From Areca catechu (Eukaryota; Streptophyta; Magnoliopsida; Arecales; Arecaceae), in NCBI GenBank assembly GCA_021397845.1, contig CM038052.1:171670182-171734181 (forward strand): DNA of 64,000 nt, in the 5' to 3' direction. The position numbers were made by a program, and so were the translations under genes. The notes under the pieces were generated by a model, which was given only the letters and a program-made list of their open reading frames with translations, did not search any database and was not told the origin of the DNA. Positions 11,190-22,280 of the stretch are shown in pieces. Within the stretch, counting starts at the first letter, position 1; each line of letters begins with the position of its first letter.

Positions 11190-11395
11190 AGGGGGTGGGG
11201 GAGGGAGGATCGCCGCCGCGGGATGGTGGGTTGGGGCAAGCTAAAGAGCGGGGGGGGAGGAGGGGGGGCAAGCCGAAGAGCAGGGGGAGGCATGTTGTCG
11301 TGAGGTGGGGGGGCAAGGGGAAGGCTCGTAGCTGGCCATGGAGTTGGGGGCGGGCCGGGGGGGGGGGGGGCGGTGGCCGCCATTAGGGGAGGGTG
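11190..11395 (+). repeat. G-rich tract with many G-runs
   Basis: The + strand has more than ten runs of four or more G, including runs of at least 12, within about 200 bases. This could form G-quadruplexes on the + strand. Short open frames here (poly-Pro/Gly) are composition artefacts. Confidence 0.85.
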
Positions 11396-11429
11396 AATGC
11401 TGTCGGGAGCGAGAAACGCCGCTAGAGGG

Positions 11430-11434
11430 AGAAC
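11430..11434. repeat. Target-site duplication of copia-2 (left)
   Basis: AGAAC, repeated at 18122-18126. Confidence 0.93.
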
Positions 11435-12673
11435 TGTTGGTTGGTAATAATATGTGGCTACCTAATTGAAAAAATCGAGTCTAGAGTTACACTCTATGTC
11501 TTTAAGATAATTTCGTCCCGCAATGGTGCTTACGGTTTATGACGATTATCTTCCAGGATACAACGGTCTTCTTCTGGTGAAAGAAGCACTACAATTTATC
11601 AGAAATTTGAACCAGGAATGCTTTTCTCTCTTTATATGCAGTATAACTATACTCTATTATTCAGAGTATACAAATGCCTAAGAGATTGCACTATAGCTAT
11701 ACTCTTTTATTCAGAGTATGGAAATGCCTAAAGAAGGAAAGAAAATGATTGATCGGATGAAAATGAATGAGGAACAAGGACCTATTTATAGCCTTAAGAT
11801 GTCTCTTGGAAGCAACTCTTCTGATATGATCGGAGGGAGCTATCGATAGCTTTTCGTAGTGAGATACTCCTTTTCTTAATAGTGATATGAAAATCCTGCG
11901 ATCAATATGCCTATCGGAAATCATGATATGCTGTTTCATACCGTCATCTAAAGATCACGCGATTAGCGTGCTTCTCAATGCATCATTTGATGATCTGATG
12001 GCATCCATGATCATCAGAGAAAATGTTGATCCGTGAATGGATGCGTAATTGCGCTATCAACACCTCCGGATGCGTGATCAATTGTTTTATGATTTTTGAA
12101 ATCCCGCCATCCGAGTCGACTTGAACCCTCGAGTCGGTTCCTTACTGCAGAGAGCACCCATGGTTGAATCGGCTCAAACCCCTCGAGTCGACTCGGCCAG
12201 ACTGCATGTTACCATTCCGTGGATCCGAGTCAGCTTGAACCACTCGAGTCGACTCGGCCAGACCGCATGTTACCCGTTTTGTGGATCCAAGCCAGCTCGA
12301 AGTCATCCAAGTCGACTCCCAGCAGAACCGAGCCGACTCTCCTCCCTGTAACCATGATGTGGTGCCAATCAATCTCGACCGTCTGATCCATTTGATCAAA
12401 AAAATTTAAAGGCTTCTCAAGCTTCTCGCAACGATACGTATGTGCGAAGTGCAAAGTATGCCTACAAAACACCCATTGTGCCCTTGTCACCTATCGCACA
12501 CGCGCGCGCGCGTCATGCATGTATGGGTGCCTATGGTGAGCCTAAATGCAATAGCATGGGAAAAGATTTTCTTATAAAGAGCCTTAACTTTTTCCAATCT
12601 TTCCATGTGGGACTAAAAGTTTCCATCCCAAAGGATAGTTTAGGAATAAAATCTTTATTCACTTTTTCCAATA
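11435..12673 (-). repeat. copia-2 left LTR (3' LTR)
   Basis: 1,239 bp. It matches 16964-18121 throughout. The inner end reads CCAATA where the right LTR has CCAACA, a C-to-T change in the terminal dinucleotide. It holds ~51 bp (12607-12660) that the right LTR lacks, and a (CG)n run near 12500. Confidence 0.93.
12105..12335. repeat. CGAGTCGACTCG palindromic array in copia-2 left LTR
   Basis: About three to four imperfect ~65-bp units, each with CTCGAGTCGACTCGGCCAGA-like palindromes. The equivalent array in the right LTR is at 17635-17865. On the minus strand it lies ~320-540 bp upstream of the TATA box. Confidence 0.85.
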
Positions 12674-12690
12674 ATCCCCCACATGAATGG
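12674..12690 (-). other. copia-2 polypurine tract
   Basis: The minus strand reads CATGTGGGGGAT directly before the 3' LTR. Confidence 0.7.
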
Positions 12691-13329
12691 AATTTTGGAC
12701 TAAGATCAAAAATCAGTAAAGGTGATCCCCAAAATATAGATTTTTAAATACAAATGAATATTCAGATACTTAAAGAGAGTAAATGGTATGAAGTTGTATC
12801 AGGATAGGTAGCTTGTGGCTTTGAACCTTCCTTTGTGTTTTGTTATCGAGTTTACTTGCTAAAAGTGAATATGATGTCTTGAACTTTTTAGCGTTTGATG
12901 TAAACTAATACAATAACAATCACATAACTTCGTTCCGAGCATTCCTTTTGGTTCTCATGGTTGTGTTCATTTTGGCCCTGAATAACTTCTGGTTTTATGA
13001 GTGCTTTAGAGAATTAAAGCCTTTAAAATTCTCATAAAATTGGCCCAATTCACACTCACATAGGTGATTCTTATTAAGAGTATCCTGCTATACCCCACAT
13101 GATATTCATGTTATAAAAATTATTAAAAGATATGCTTATCCTAGTACCTTTAACAGGCAGCACTGATTATCATAGGAATGAATAAGAATTTACATCCTTA
13201 GTGCTTCGTTGATCTCTTCATAATTTAGTTGTCCCTTTTGAACCTAGATCTTGGGATCTCCAGTCAACTAGGTTGGGTATCCACTATGAAGATTAATTTG
13301 TTATAGGCTTTAAACCCATTCCCCTCAAT
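12691..13329. other. copia-2 internal non-coding 3' region
   Basis: Between the polypurine tract and the RNase H remains. No domain recognised. Confidence 0.55.
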
Positions 13330-13690
13330 AAACAATTTACTTGATCACTTGGTAAACCTTTTGTCAGTGGATCCGCAAGATTTTTCTTTGACTGAATGTA
13401 GTCAATAGAGATTATTCTATTTTCAAGTAATTGCTTAATAGTATTATATCACGACGTATATGTCTAGACTTACTATTATATATTTTATTCTGTGCTCTAC
13501 AAATAGTTGATTGATTATCACAATGGATACATATTGCAGACACAGGTTTAGACCAACATGGAATATCCTTCAAAAAATTTTGAAGTCATTATGCTTCTTC
13601 TCTAGCTTTATTTAAAGCTATAAACTCTGATTCTATAGTAGATCGAGCTATACAAGTTTGTTTTAAGAATTTCCATGATACTGCACCTCC
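13330..13690 (-). pseudogene. copia-2 RNase H (decayed)
   Basis: Minus-strand translation around 13585-13655 shows the RNase H motif [17 protein letters not shown]. The rest is interrupted by stops and belongs to the C-terminal end of the polyprotein. Confidence 0.75.
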
Positions 13691-13692
13691 TC

Positions 13693-14498
13693 CTAGGATG
13701 AACACATATCCACTAGTAAATTTATTATTTGCCCAGTATGCTTAGCAAGATATAGATTAATATCTACATGTATTCTAAGCGGACTGGTATCATATTTATT
13801 AAATTTATCTAATATTTTTTCAATATAGTGAGATTGAGATGATATTATTCCATCAAACGTTCTAGTGATTTTAATCCCTAGTATAACGTCTGCGATATCC
13901 ATATCTTTCATATCAAAATATTTAATCAATATTTTCTTTGTTTGTTTAATCATATTAGTATTACTACCTATGATTAACAAATCATCCACGTATAAGCAGA
14001 CTAAAATATACCCTTTAGGTAGGGTTTTGGCATATACACATTTATTACATTCATTAATTTTGAATCCATTAGACAATATCACATTATCAAATTTTATATG
14101 CCATTGCTTGGGTGCTTGTTTTAATTCATATAAGATTTCACAAGTCTGCACACCTTCTTTTTTTTACCTGGAACCACAAACCTTTCAAGTTGTTCCATAT
14201 AAATTTCTTCCTTTAATTCACCATTAAGGAAAGCTATTTTAACATCCATTTGATGTATTTCAAGATTGTTAATGGCTGCAATAGCGATTAACATTCTTAT
14301 AGATGTTATCCTTATTACAGGTGAATAAATATCAAAGAAGTCTAGACCTTTTTTTTGTTTAAAGTCTTTAGCTACTAATCTGGCTTTATACTTATCAATT
14401 GATCCATCAGTCTTAAACTTTTTCTTAAAAATCCATTTACACCTCAAAGGCTTCATACCTAATGGTAAATCTACCAATTTCCAGGTATGATTATGCAT
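13693..14498 (-). pseudogene. copia-2 reverse transcriptase (frameshifted)
   Basis: Two overlapping open blocks. 14121-14498 has the RT N-terminus (TWKLVDLPLG, KARLVAKDFKQKKG, MDVKIAFLNGEL). 13693-14151 has the palm with YVDD at 13981-13992. A frameshift at about 14125-14160 separates them, in or next to a run of A on the coding strand (T-run around 14158-14165). Confidence 0.92.
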
Positions 14499-14499
14499 G

Positions 14500-14707
14500 A
14501 TGGACTCAATTTCGCTATTAATAGCTTCTTTTCAAAAGGGTACTTCTGATATAGACATTGCCTCTTTGAATGTTTGAGGAACATTTTCTATTATGTACGC
14601 AACGTAATCAAGACCAAAAGATTTTATAACTTTAAATCTCTTACTACATCTAGGTTCATCTTCAGAATGTTTTTCCTGATGACAACTACTTGCCATATTA
14701 TCATAAG
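14500..14707 (-). pseudogene. copia-2 linker between integrase and RT
   Basis: Only short interrupted frames. Position alone places it between integrase C-terminus and RT. Confidence 0.55.
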
Positions 14708-15390
14708 TTATTTTATTTGAACTTGTACCGGATATCCCTTTATAAGGGATATCTCTTCAAAAAATGATGCATTTCTTGATTCCATATTTGTATTTTCCTG
14801 TATATCAGATATATCTGATTTATATACAAGAAAGCGATATGCACTACTATTTTGTGCATAACTAATAAAAATACAATCAATAGTTTTAGGTCCTATTTTG
14901 ACCTTTTTGAGATCTGGAATAACTACTTTAGCTAGACACCCCCATACTCTTAGATAATTATAAGAAGGCTTTTTTTCTTTCCATAACTCATATGAAGTAA
15001 TGTCCTTCCTTTTAAGAGGTATTTTGTTAAGAATATGATTAGCCGAGAAAATTGCTTCTCCCCATAAATTCTGTGGTGTACCAGGATTTATCAACATGGC
15101 ATTCATCATTTCTTTCAATGTTCAATTTCTGCGTTCAGCAATTTCATTAGATCGAGGTGAATAAGGAGCTGTAGTTTGATGAATAATGCCATGTTCTTGA
15201 CAAAAGTCATTAAACGGTGCATCGTATTCACACCTCTATTACTCCTTATAGCATTGATCTTTTTACCAAGCTGATTTTCAACCTCATTCTTATAACATTT
15301 AAACATATCTAAAGTATTATCTTTAGACTTTAGTAGATACACATAACAGTATCTAGTTGAATCATCAATAAATATTATAAAATACTTTTA
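14708..15390 (-). pseudogene. copia-2 integrase, core and C-terminal part (broken)
   Basis: Blocks 15115-15342 and 14708-15118 together cover the integrase core end and the C-terminal segment (NLWGEAIFSANHILNKIPLK, ELWKEKKPSYNYLRVWGCLAK). The second catalytic position reads IRSNRGV with Asn in place of Asp. Stops and frameshifts separate this from the upstream block at about 15385 and from RT. Confidence 0.88.
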
Positions 15391-16379
15391 CCTCCTCTAG
15401 ATTGTATTGACTTTAAGTCATATAGATCACCGTGGATCAAATCTAGAGGTTCAGTATTCCTTTCTACTGAATGGAATGGTGTTTTGGTTAGTTTAGCTTC
15501 AACATATATCTCACACTTGTAATGCGGATCGATTTCATGATTAGATAATAATTCTAAATTCATTAATTTCTGTAATGAATTAAAATTCACATGACCTAAT
15601 CTATCATGCCATAAATAAGAGGAGTCAACCATATAAACAGAAGAAGCATCTTTATTCTTTTCTAGGTTACGATATACAGTCATTACATTCATCTTGAATA
15701 ACCCATTATTCAAGTAACCTCTATCTAGAAAGATCCCTCCTTTAGTAAGTATAAATTTATCAGACTCAAACACCATCCTAAATCCATGTTTGCTTAGGAG
15801 GGAGCCTAATACCGAATTCTTACGAATGTCAGGATCATGCAATATATCGTTCAATAGAAGTTCTTTGCCAGATGCCATCTTTAGAATAATGTGGCCAATT
15901 CCTTTTATCTTCGATGTAGTGGAGTTATCCATTAATAGATTTATACCTTTGATATGAATATATGATGAGAACATACTCTTATCAGAGCAGACATGTCGAG
16001 TAGCTCCAGTGTCAACATACCACTCATTTGGTTTATCAACCATATTTGCTTCGAACACAACTGCTGACAACATAATTTCTGACACTCCATGGAATAGGGT
16101 ATCTTTAGTAGTATTGACTTCCTTCTTTTCTTTCTCCTTGAAACAACAATTCTTGGATTTGTGGCCTATTTTACCATAAATGAAGCACTTGCCTTTGAAC
16201 TTTTTAGGATTATCCTTCTTCTGTTTATAGCCTTCTCTAGAAAACTTGCGTTTCTTCTTGTTGACCTTTCCTTCCATAAGGTTGACCTTAGGCTCAGCAA
16301 GATGTCTTCCTGTCTTCTTATCATGGCTCTTGTTATTTTTCTCAATCCTCAGGCGAACTATCAGATCTTCAAGTCCCAT
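15375..16379 (-). pseudogene. copia-2 zinc knuckle, protease, pre-integrase and integrase start
   Basis: 334 residues on the minus strand. A Lys-rich section leads to a knuckle reading [14 protein letters not shown], where the second Cys has become Tyr. The protease site DTGATRH is intact near residue 123. The pre-integrase segment ([10 protein letters not shown]) and the start of the integrase core ([11 protein letters not shown]) follow. It ends at a frameshift near 15375. The longest open block of this element, still not functional alone. Confidence 0.92.
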
Positions 16380-16418
16380 CTCCTTTCGCTTATGCTTCAG
16401 ATAGTTCTTGAAGTCTTT

Positions 16419-16925
16419 TCATGATGGAGGTAGCTTCTCAATTACAGTGGCTAACTGGGATGATTCACTCAGAGACATCATTTCTGCATGTATCTCATGC
16501 AGTATAATCTGCAATTCTTGAACTTGCTCCATGACGGTCTTGTAATCTACCATCTTGTAGTCAAGAAATCCGTCGACCATAAATTTTTTATGACCTGCAT
16601 CCTCGATCTTGTACTTCTTGTCCAAGGATGCCCACAGTTCTTTTGCTGTGCTTATACTACTATACACATTGTACAGAGTATTCTCTAATCCATTAAGAAT
16701 ATAGTTCTTGCATAGAAAATCTAAGTGCTTCCATTCATCCACAGCAGCGATAATTTGTTTGTCGTTCTCTCCTTCCTTCAAGATTGGTAGATCTTCATTG
16801 AGAACTCTGACCAGATTCAGAGTTGTCAGATAGAACATCATCTTCTGTTGCCATCTCTTGAAATCGGTTTCGATAAACTTCTTCGGCTTCTCGGCTTGAA
16901 TAGGTGCAGCCATTGTTGCCATCAC
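16419..16925 (-). pseudogene. copia-2 gag (UBN2-type), with probable original start
   Basis: 168 residues on the minus strand. The ATG at 16925 lies ~39 bases inside the 5' LTR, a plausible true start. Copia gag features are FKRWQQKMMFYL, a central helical region (ELWASLDKKYKIEDAGHKKF) and QLATVIEKLPPS at the end. A stop at 16419 separates it from the knuckle/protease block. Confidence 0.9.
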
Positions 16926-17310
16926 TTGAGCAGCACTTCAGACATGAGAAACTGTCTTAAGATTGTTGGTTGGTAATAATACGTGGCTATCTAATTGAAA
17001 AGACCGAGTCTAGAGTTATATTCTATGTTCTTAAGATAATTTCGTCTCGCAATGGTGCTTACGGTTTATGACGATTATCTCACAGGATACAACGATCTTC
17101 TTTTGGTGAAAGTAGCACTACAATTCATCAAAATTTCGAATCAGGAATGCTTTTCTCTCTTTGTATGCACTATAGTTATACTCTGTTATTCAAAGTATGC
17201 AAATGCCTAAGAGATTGCACTATAGTTATACTCTGTTATTCAGAGTATGGAAATACCTAAAGAAGGAAAGAAAAGGATTGATCGGATGAAAATGAATGAG
17301 GAACAAGGAC

Positions 17311-17320
17311 CTATTTATAG
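17311..17320 (-). promoter_or_regulatory. copia-2 5' LTR TATA box
   Basis: The minus strand reads CTATAAATAG in a GGCTATAAATAGGTCC context, a near-consensus plant TATA box. The other LTR has the same box at 11783-11792. Confidence 0.8.
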
Positions 17321-17634
17321 CCTTAAGATGCATCTTGGAAGCAACTCTTCTGATGTGGTCGGAGGGAGTTACTGATGGCTCTTCGTAGTGAGATATGCCT
17401 TTCCTCAACAGTGATCTGTAAATCCTGCGATCAATACGCCTATCGGAAGCCATGATACGCTATTTCGTACGTGATCTAAAGATCACGCGAATAGCATGAT
17501 TTTCAATGCATCGTTTCATGATCCGATGGCACCCGTGATCATCAGAGAAAATATTGATCCGTGAATGGATGCGTGATTGCACTATCAACGCCTCTGGATG
17601 CATGATCATTTATTTCATGATTTCTGAAATCCCA

Positions 17635-17865
17635 TCATCCGAGTCGGCTCGAACCCTCGAGTTAGCTCCTTGCTGCAGAGAGCATCTCGGTCGAGTCGGC
17701 TCGAACCCCTCGAGTCGACTCGGCCAAATCGCATATGACCGTTCTGTAGATCCAAGCTAGCTCGAACCACTCAAGTCGACTCGGCCAGACCGCATGTTAC
17801 TCGTTCTGTAGATTCGAGCAGGTTCGAAATCATCTGAGTTGACTCTCAGCAGAATCGGGCCGACT
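17635..17865. repeat. CGAGTCGACTCG palindromic array in copia-2 right LTR
   Basis: Same unit as 12105-12335, more diverged, with several CGAGTCGG/CTCGAGT half-sites. Confidence 0.82.
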
Positions 17866-18121
17866 CTCCTCCTTGCAACTATGATGTGGTGCCAATCAAT
17901 ATCGACCGTCTGATCCATTTGATCAGAAAAAATTTAAAGGCTCCTCGCGGCAATGTGTACGTTCAAATTGCGCCCTTGTCGCCCGTCGCACATGTGCGTG
18001 CGGGTGATGCTAGCATCAAGCTCTCCACCTATGGTGAGCCTAAATGCAAGAGCATAGAAAAAGATTTTCTTATAAAGAGTCTTAACTTTTTCTAATCTTT
18101 CCTATTCACTTTTTCCAACAA

Positions 18122-18126
18122 GAACA
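18122..18126. repeat. Target-site duplication of copia-2 (right)
   Basis: AGAAC, identical to 11430-11434. Confidence 0.93.
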
Positions 18127-18734
18127 TCGTCGTGTTGGAAAAATTTCAAAACCCATCGCCGTGAGTTACCCATTTTCGGAAAAGAAGAGAATTGAAAAAA
18201 AATTAATCAGAATCTTGAAATTATTGATTCAATCTACAATTTCAAGTGGCTATTTTAGCAATGACCTGGACATCTAAAATTATGGATTGAATCCATAACT
18301 TTAGTTTATCGTGATAAAACAATCCTATTTGTTTATCGTTAAAAAATCTTTATTTTTGGTCTGATAGCTGCATTAAAAAAATAGACGCTTGCAAAGGTTT
18401 CTGACAACACTAATGAGAAATTTTCGTACCACTAGCCCTTTCTTTTGCATTCGCTGGCGTTCAAGCAGAGGCTTGTCTTTGCGTTCTTTGACCTATGTGC
18501 TAATTGCATTTCACCTCTTACATTTTGTATGTGCATTAATTTCATCTATGTGGAGTAAAAAAAATTTTCACACGTTTTTTTTTTTTAATTTATTATTTAT
18601 TTTTAATAAAATGGTACATCCAATTCAGGAAGTGAAAATGAATATAATCTAAAAGTCAAACAATAAATATTTCTAAATTGTACATGAACAGTATGCCGGT
18701 TCGACTAGACTACAGAAGTAGAATAAAAATTTAC
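18127..18734. other. Non-coding stretch with ATTGAATCCAT quasi-palindromes
   Basis: Bases 18200-18310 carry copies of the ATGGATTGAATCCATAA motif seen left of copia-2 at 10915-11125. This indicates one older repeat split by copia-2 integration. Bases 18560-18620 are T-rich. No gene recognised. Confidence 0.55.
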
Positions 18735-19020
18735 ATAGGAGACTATCCAGTTAGCAGCCGAGTTAGCCTCTCTATACACATGGCATACCTCACAAGAGGC
18801 ACATCCTATAGCAAAATGGCAATGTCCCGGATGATAGGATGAGTTGAAGGAACTCGCTGCGCCTGTCTGATCCAAGAAATCACAATTATGGAGCCCTCCT
18901 TAATAATCAACCGGTCTAGCTGGAGAACGAGACGTGCAAATCTAGTGCCCATCCAAGCAGCATACAACTCAGCTCCTGGAATAGAAGAATTGAAGACAGA
19001 GAAACCACTCACCGTCAGAC
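18735..19020 (-). mobile_element. LINE 3' fragment: RNase H domain
   Basis: The minus strand encodes SSIPGAELYAAWMGTRFARLV, then ISWIRQAQRVPSTHPIIRDI and a broken VCHVYREANSAA tail. This aligns with the RNase H at the C-terminus of the LINE at 31000-32917 (MTELYAAWVGIRYAHQV, ISWIRQSLIVPSDHPVIRDI). It is a short, dead fragment of the same family. Confidence 0.85.
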
Positions 19021-20529
19021 ACCCGATGCTCGAAGGCGTGCAAAGTCTTCACGCGTTTGATCCATGACTTGATATGGTTCACCGCCATGACCCTTATTTA
19101 AAGAGTAGGTGATACATTATTCCCTGCATGACAAAGTCCAGTAATGAATTAAGACGATTATCATTAGAATTTATAAATGCATGATATTGTGACAATTACT
19201 TACTTTGTTCAAAGATACCTGATCATCGGTTAAAATTGAGTTACTTGTCAAACAATAAAAGAGTAATCATATCATCAACTATATCACCAACCAAGAAATA
19301 GTAACTAAATCACCAAACAGAAAGAAGATGACTATAACTATTGACTCATCCAATAACTAGCTAAGTAGAAGATGGTCAAGTCAGTTGCTACACTATCTCC
19401 GATACCTTATATTAAAAAACTATGCATAGCCAGGTTCGACTGATATTTTTTCATGCATATCTACCGAGCATTTACTTGGATCCGGCTAATTCCAAATTTA
19501 GTTGAGTGTGCTAGATTACAAATGTCAGGGCCTTCTTTTATTCTTGGTAAATTTTCTCTCTCTCGATAACGAATAAGTTATCCCAATACTTAGATCAATG
19601 ATACTCGAGTAAGTGATAATAACTGACTCGGCTATTCTAGTTGTTTCAGTAGCGATCGTGATAAATAAATCATAGTGGATAAGTTCGTGGCGATAATATC
19701 TAACGGAATTAGTTACCCAAAAAAAAAAAAAAAATGTCAACGAAAAAAAATTCAAGAAACACAATTCTAACGTCCTATCAAAATCTGGTATATTTAAGAC
19801 CACTTTTTTTTAATGACATTTTGTTATCTATATAATTTTATAAATTTAAAAAAATATGACTAGATACGTTATACTACAGTAACTCAACTTTACCGCTTTT
19901 ACTCTCTGGGTTTCATCTTGTCTTCCTCTTATCCATGCCTTATCACCAATGGCCGTTGTGTATCAGTCCTAATGTAAAAATAATCCTTAGATTTGGTAAT
20001 TTACAATTTTCTTTTCTTTTCTTTTTTTGTTATAATGAATTGGTGGAAGCCAACCATTCTAAAGCGCAAATCAGGCGAAGGAGCGGACGCGGAAGACTCC
20101 CCCGTCGCGGTCGGGGATTGCATCAGCCCGCTCCCAGAACGGCAAATATTTCGAACCGCGATACCGTGGGCGGTCCGGTCACGAACGCAATGGCGTGCGG
20201 ACGGAGGGATCCATGCTGCTTAACCGCCGGAGGTCCCCTGCCGTGGAAGACCGTAACCTGCCTTGGAAAAGGAAACAAATATCCCAAATTCATGAACGTT
20301 TATTTAAATAAGGAGATGTGGGCCCCAAGCCCCAACCCACATCACTCGCATATCATGCGGGCCCCATCTCACGGGGCTCCAGGTATTGCCCCCTTGATTT
20401 TTTTTCAGAGAATCGTATTTGCCACGTCCGTTGTTAGAAACGTTTGCCGTGCGTTTGGTATAATATTCGGTTTATTGCTCAACTAACAGCCATCGTTAGT
20501 TATCTCCCCCACGGAGCAGGATTACTCAT
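19021..20529. other. Distal upstream region of the MADS gene, no gene recognised
   Basis: Mostly AT-rich with an A15-type run near 19720. Bases 20040-20260 are GC-rich and give a 183-residue open frame (19935-20486), but it has no recognisable domain and I do not call it a gene. Confidence 0.5.
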
Positions 20530-21020
20530 CATAATAAAATACATAGAGTGGATACCATTATATTCATATATCTATTTATTTTATTTAATAAATATAATAC
20601 AGATCTGATATGGATATTAATTAAATATAAAAATTTTATACCTATATTTATATTAAAAAAATATCGATATAAATTAGATATCAGAAATGTAGATATAAGC
20701 ATAGATATTGATCTCATAATTAAATTTTATGATTGCGTAACTAAAAAATTATAAATAGATGATAAATTAAATTAATATATATTTAAAATTTATTTTTTTA
20801 TTTATCATATATAAAATTAAATAGGATTTAAAAAATATGTATTAGATAGTTTATCTATACAAATTTATATTTATTTTTCTTTAATTATATGGATACGGAC
20901 GGTTCATGCTTAAATTTTTATATAGCTTCAGATAATTTAGATAAAAATTTAATTTAAATAGATATTATTCAATCCACTTCCATTCTTAAAATATTTATTT
21001 AACATATATATATATATATT
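20530..21020. repeat. AT-rich degenerate repeat
   Basis: About 500 bp of very high A+T with many ATAT/TTTAAT runs and GATATGGATAT / ATGGATACGGAC motifs typical of dispersed plant AT-rich repeats. No coding potential. Confidence 0.5.
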
Positions 21021-21439
21021 TGAAATAATAGTGAGAACCAGATCTTGCATTCATAAGAAAACTGCATGGAATGGCCTACTTCTAGCCACCCATTACAAAA
21101 GATGAATACATACATCAAAGAAGGGCATCGGTGATTAAAGAGTTGCATTCATGCTCAACCACTTACAAAACTGGTTATAGTAATTAAAGATGTTCTACTT
21201 CATGTCGTGCACACAAACTAGGCGTTATCATCGTCGGACATTCAAACGTCCGTCACAATTACCTGCCCACGGCGTTATTCTGTATTTGGTCGTGGGTTCC
21301 CCAGGTAACCTGGTGCATTTAAGAATTTCTCGAAAAGGAATGGGAGGGAAAAACCCCGTCACGCTCACCGCACGAGAAGCACGAGGGATCATCACTCTTT
21401 GGCCAATGGGAGCTCGGCCTCGCATTTCTCGCATTCCCT

Positions 21440-22280
21440 CCCACGCCCCCGAGCACGTGCCAAACGATAAATTACCATAAGATTTAATAAAGGTTCCCCC
21501 CCAAAGCCCCATCCGTCAACAGCACTCCCCAGTCCCACTCAACTTGACACCCCAGGAGTAGCGGGACCCACCGATTGAGAAACGTGGGGCCGATGCGTCT
21601 AACTTCCGGTGCGTTCGGAAAAATAGGTGGGGCCGGTTGTGGTCCTGGAAGGGGCGAAGCACGTGACTCGGTCCCCCACACGCCACCCCGCGAAGACCTC
21701 GCCTGGCGCCACGTGTCTCCTTTCCACCGGCGCCTCGTACGTCGAATCGCACGAACCGGGCCCCGCAGGCTGCTACATCAGCTGCCTCTTTGCGAACACC
21801 CAACACCGTTCCCTCTGACGTGCGCCCCTCAAACCAACCACATACTGCCACGTCAACCATCGAGAAACTTGATTCTCGCAATCCGAAACTAAACGACGGA
21901 GCATCGATGTGCCCTCATCTCCACCGACCAATTTTATTCTCGTAAAATTATTACTATTGGAGGCGTGGAATTTTTTGGTTCTAGGTAACGGGGTTGGTCG
22001 CCACTTTCTCCGGCTTTTCCCCCATGAAGACAAATAAGGAAAGGAAAGAAAAGGAGGGGCTTTGAAGGGTCTATTTCTTCTATTTTTCTTTCCGTGCGCT
22101 CATGCTTTTGCCATTTCCGGTGAGGCCTTCAATATCCTTTTCCATTGCTGGTATCATTCTCGCTTTATTCTTCTTCTTTTTCTCGTTTTTTTTCAAATTG
22201 AATTCTTTCCTCCTCTTTTAATCCTTCTAATCTTTGGGAAGAAGAGGGAACGGCGGTGGAATAATTAGCTGGAGATCAGC
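21440..22280 (+). promoter_or_regulatory. Probable promoter and 5' leader of the SOC1-like gene
   Basis: The ~840 bp before the MADS start codon is GC-richer than the surroundings and has three CACGTG G-boxes (21454-21459, 21660-21665, 21710-21715). Related ACGT elements are TGACGTG at 21816-21822 and CCACGTCA at 21849-21856. G-boxes bind bHLH and bZIP factors in plants. Bases 22060-22230 are pyrimidine-rich with long TC/T tracts, as in leaders of SOC1-type genes. I see no convincing TATA box near a start site, so the transcription start is not placed. The region carries no TE domain. Confidence 0.6.

Larger units (their letters stand above)
11435..18121 (-). mobile_element. copia-2: complete but defective Ty1/copia LTR retrotransposon
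   Basis: A 6,687-bp element on the minus strand with LTRs at 11435-12673 and 16964-18121 and the 5-bp target duplication AGAAC at 11430-11434 and 18122-18126. In element orientation the LTR starts TGTTGGAAAAAG and ends CCAACCAACA. Domain order is gag, zinc knuckle, protease, integrase, RT, RNase H (copia order). It is a different family from copia-1: longer LTRs, another gag type, no sequence similarity seen. The coding region is broken in at least six places. Confidence 0.96.
16964..18121 (-). repeat. copia-2 right LTR (5' LTR)
   Basis: 1,158 bp. It starts TGTTGGTTGG on the + strand and ends CCAACA. A ~51-bp stretch present in the left LTR near its inner end is deleted here, probably at a short TCTT/ATTC microhomology. 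I do not recognise a standard tRNA primer-binding site just inside this LTR. Confidence 0.93.

Noticed and set aside
19935..20486. 183-codon + strand frame upstream of the MADS gene
   Set aside because: No domain, repeats or homology recognised; composition changes sharply within it.
21516..21892. Open frames on both strands in the GC-rich region before the MADS gene
   Set aside because: No recognisable domain, overlapping frames equally open, and the region fits a promoter.
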